Assembly (NCBI GenBank): GCA_002490775.1
Contig: DKUR01000017.1
Span: 1 to 20,823 of the forward strand
Length of the DNA stretch: 20,823 nucleotides
Source: Lachnospiraceae bacterium UBA7199
Lineage (GTDB): Bacteria; Bacillota; Clostridia; Lachnospirales; Lachnospiraceae
Direction of reading: 5' to 3'
How positions within the stretch are numbered: position 1 is the first letter of the stretch; the number at the start of each line of letters is the position of its first letter. This document shows, in pieces, positions 20,259 through 20,823 of the stretch. The notes under the pieces are model-generated. The model had not been told where the DNA came from and ran no database searches. It saw only the letters and a program-made list of their open reading frames with translations. The position numbers were made by a program, and so were the translations under genes.

Positions 20259-20639
20259 ATGGAAAAGAAAGTTTATATCACAGAGGAAGAACGGGCAAAA
20301 TGCCAAAAGGTGGCTGATGCGTTTACAGAGCTGTATGAGATGGCGGATATTGTGGTGGTTGATGTTGGCAGATACGGTTTTGTGATGTTGAAATATTACA
20401 AGCTGCCGCATGGGTTTGAAGAAGATGCAACTTATACGGATAGCAGGTCATTATTTGATGCTCTCTGGCAGGAGTGGCTTCATACATCGCTGTATTTGAC
20501 TGCAAAGGAAATGCAGTTAGATGATATTCTCTATGAAGAAGTATTCAATCGCCTTTCAAAAGAAAAACAATCGGCAATTATCGGGAGAAAATCCGATTTC
20601 GCACAAAAGGCGGAGATAAGCCTGAAAAATAAGTTTTAG
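20259..20639 (+). CDS. Hypothetical accessory protein, 126 aa
   Basis: The start is ATG 20259, with GCGAGG upstream. The soluble protein (YITEEERAKCQKVADAFTEL, then ADIVVVDVGRYGFVMLKYYK, LFDALWQEWLHTSLY and LSKEKQSAIIGRKSDFAQKA) has a mixed alpha/beta pattern with no catalytic motif I recognise. Similar short proteins are, to my knowledge, common in conjugative elements of gut Clostridia, which fits its place just past the broken ATPase gene, but I cannot name a function. A terminator follows. Confidence 0.7.
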   Translation: MEKKVYITEEERAKCQKVADAFTELYEMADIVVVDVGRYGFVMLKYYKLPHGFEEDATYTDSRSLFDALWQEWLHTSLYLTAKEMQLDDILYEEVFNRLSKEKQSAIIGRKSDFAQKAEISLKNKF

Positions 20640-20680
20640 AAAAGAAAACACCCTAAATTTAGAGGACAAAGATGATTGGA

Positions 20681-20716
20681 AAGGCTCTGTATCATGCAGG
20701 GCTTTTCTTGTTTGAT
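20681..20716 (+). terminator. Terminator after the accessory gene
   Basis: AAAGGCTCTG (20681-20690) pairs with CAGGGCTTTT (20698-20707), a 10-bp stem with two G-U pairs and a 7-nt loop, followed by CTTGTTT. Confidence 0.6.
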
Positions 20717-20768
20717 AAAAAGACAGAATGAATGAGTGAGATTCCGCCGTAACCGGCATTCGTGGAAA

Positions 20769-20804
20769 TGTGTATAACTGGCTTGTTTATGGAACTGTGG
20801 GTAA
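20769..20804 (-). promoter_or_regulatory. Two DnaA-box-like sites
   Basis: On the minus strand, TTATACACA (20769-20777) fits the DnaA box TTATNCACA exactly, and TTACCCACA (20796-20804) has one mismatch. They share orientation and are 27 bp apart. This may be part of a replication origin of the element, or chance; no initiator gene is visible before the window ends. Confidence 0.3.
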
Positions 20805-20823
20805 CTCTGTTTGCAGGACGTGG

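Larger units (their letters stand above)
20144..20823 (+). mobile_element. Probable edge of an integrated mobile element
   Basis: From 20144 on the sequence no longer continues the ATPase. It holds a non-coding or gene-tail stretch, a small accessory-type gene (20259-20639), a terminator and two DnaA-box-like 9-mers. No recombinase or relaxase gene is within the window, and no inverted repeat was found at the junction, so the element type is not known. The proposal rests on the abrupt break in a conserved gene. Confidence 0.45.

Overview
The window looks like accessory-rich chromosome of a low-GC, Gram-positive, motile gut Clostridia, most probably a Lachnospiraceae. The reasons are strong AGGAGG-type ribosome sites, many AraC/LytTR/Rrf2 regulators, iron alcohol dehydrogenase, AzlCD and PotABCD families, a sigma-D type flagellar promoter, and a secreted repeat protein of a kind common in that family. 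No rRNA, tRNA or CRISPR array was seen.

Layout: (1) 1-1975 is a decayed quorum-sensing-type two-component locus. A LytTR response regulator, cut by the window edge, overlaps an AgrC-like GHKL kinase that is frameshifted at a poly-T run, has lost its ATP-binding C-terminus, and is joined to the tail of an unrelated protein. (2) 1995-3390 holds two small membrane proteins of similar build. (3) 3467-5486 is an IS1634-type insertion sequence flanked by an exact 105-bp direct repeat. The repeat is long enough to leave both convergent target genes whole. (4) 5517-8007 holds an AraC regulator divergent from an iron-dependent alcohol dehydrogenase and a coupled 79-aa protein, followed by gene debris to 8425. 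(5) 8452-11764 is an Rrf2 regulator followed by a tandem SnoaL-like protein, a class M sirtuin (SirTM) and a zinc-type macrodomain protein. This is a predicted protein ADP-ribosylation/de-ADP-ribosylation module. Three matching inverted repeats (TGTAAT-N7-ATTACA) sit over its two promoters. (6) 11922-13322 is a FliD-like protein with duplicated FliD_C-like units, a sigma-D promoter, a CsrA-like leader hairpin and a strong terminator. It converges on a secreted Asn/Ser-rich repeat protein (13366-14244). (7) 14428-15473 is an AzlCD branched-chain amino-acid exporter, then an AraC regulator and a PotDBCA-type ABC importer (16821-20143). The ATPase gene breaks off inside its LSGGQ signature. (8) 20144-20823 is foreign-looking DNA carrying a small accessory gene, a terminator and two DnaA-box-like sites, probably the edge of a mobile element.

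The most interesting unit is the Rrf2-SnoaL-SirTM-Macro cluster. It lacks the GcvH-L/lipoate-ligase partners usually found beside SirTM in pathogens and has its own apparent operator set. The FliD-like gene, with sigma-D and CsrA-type control signals, and the long target duplication around the IS are next.
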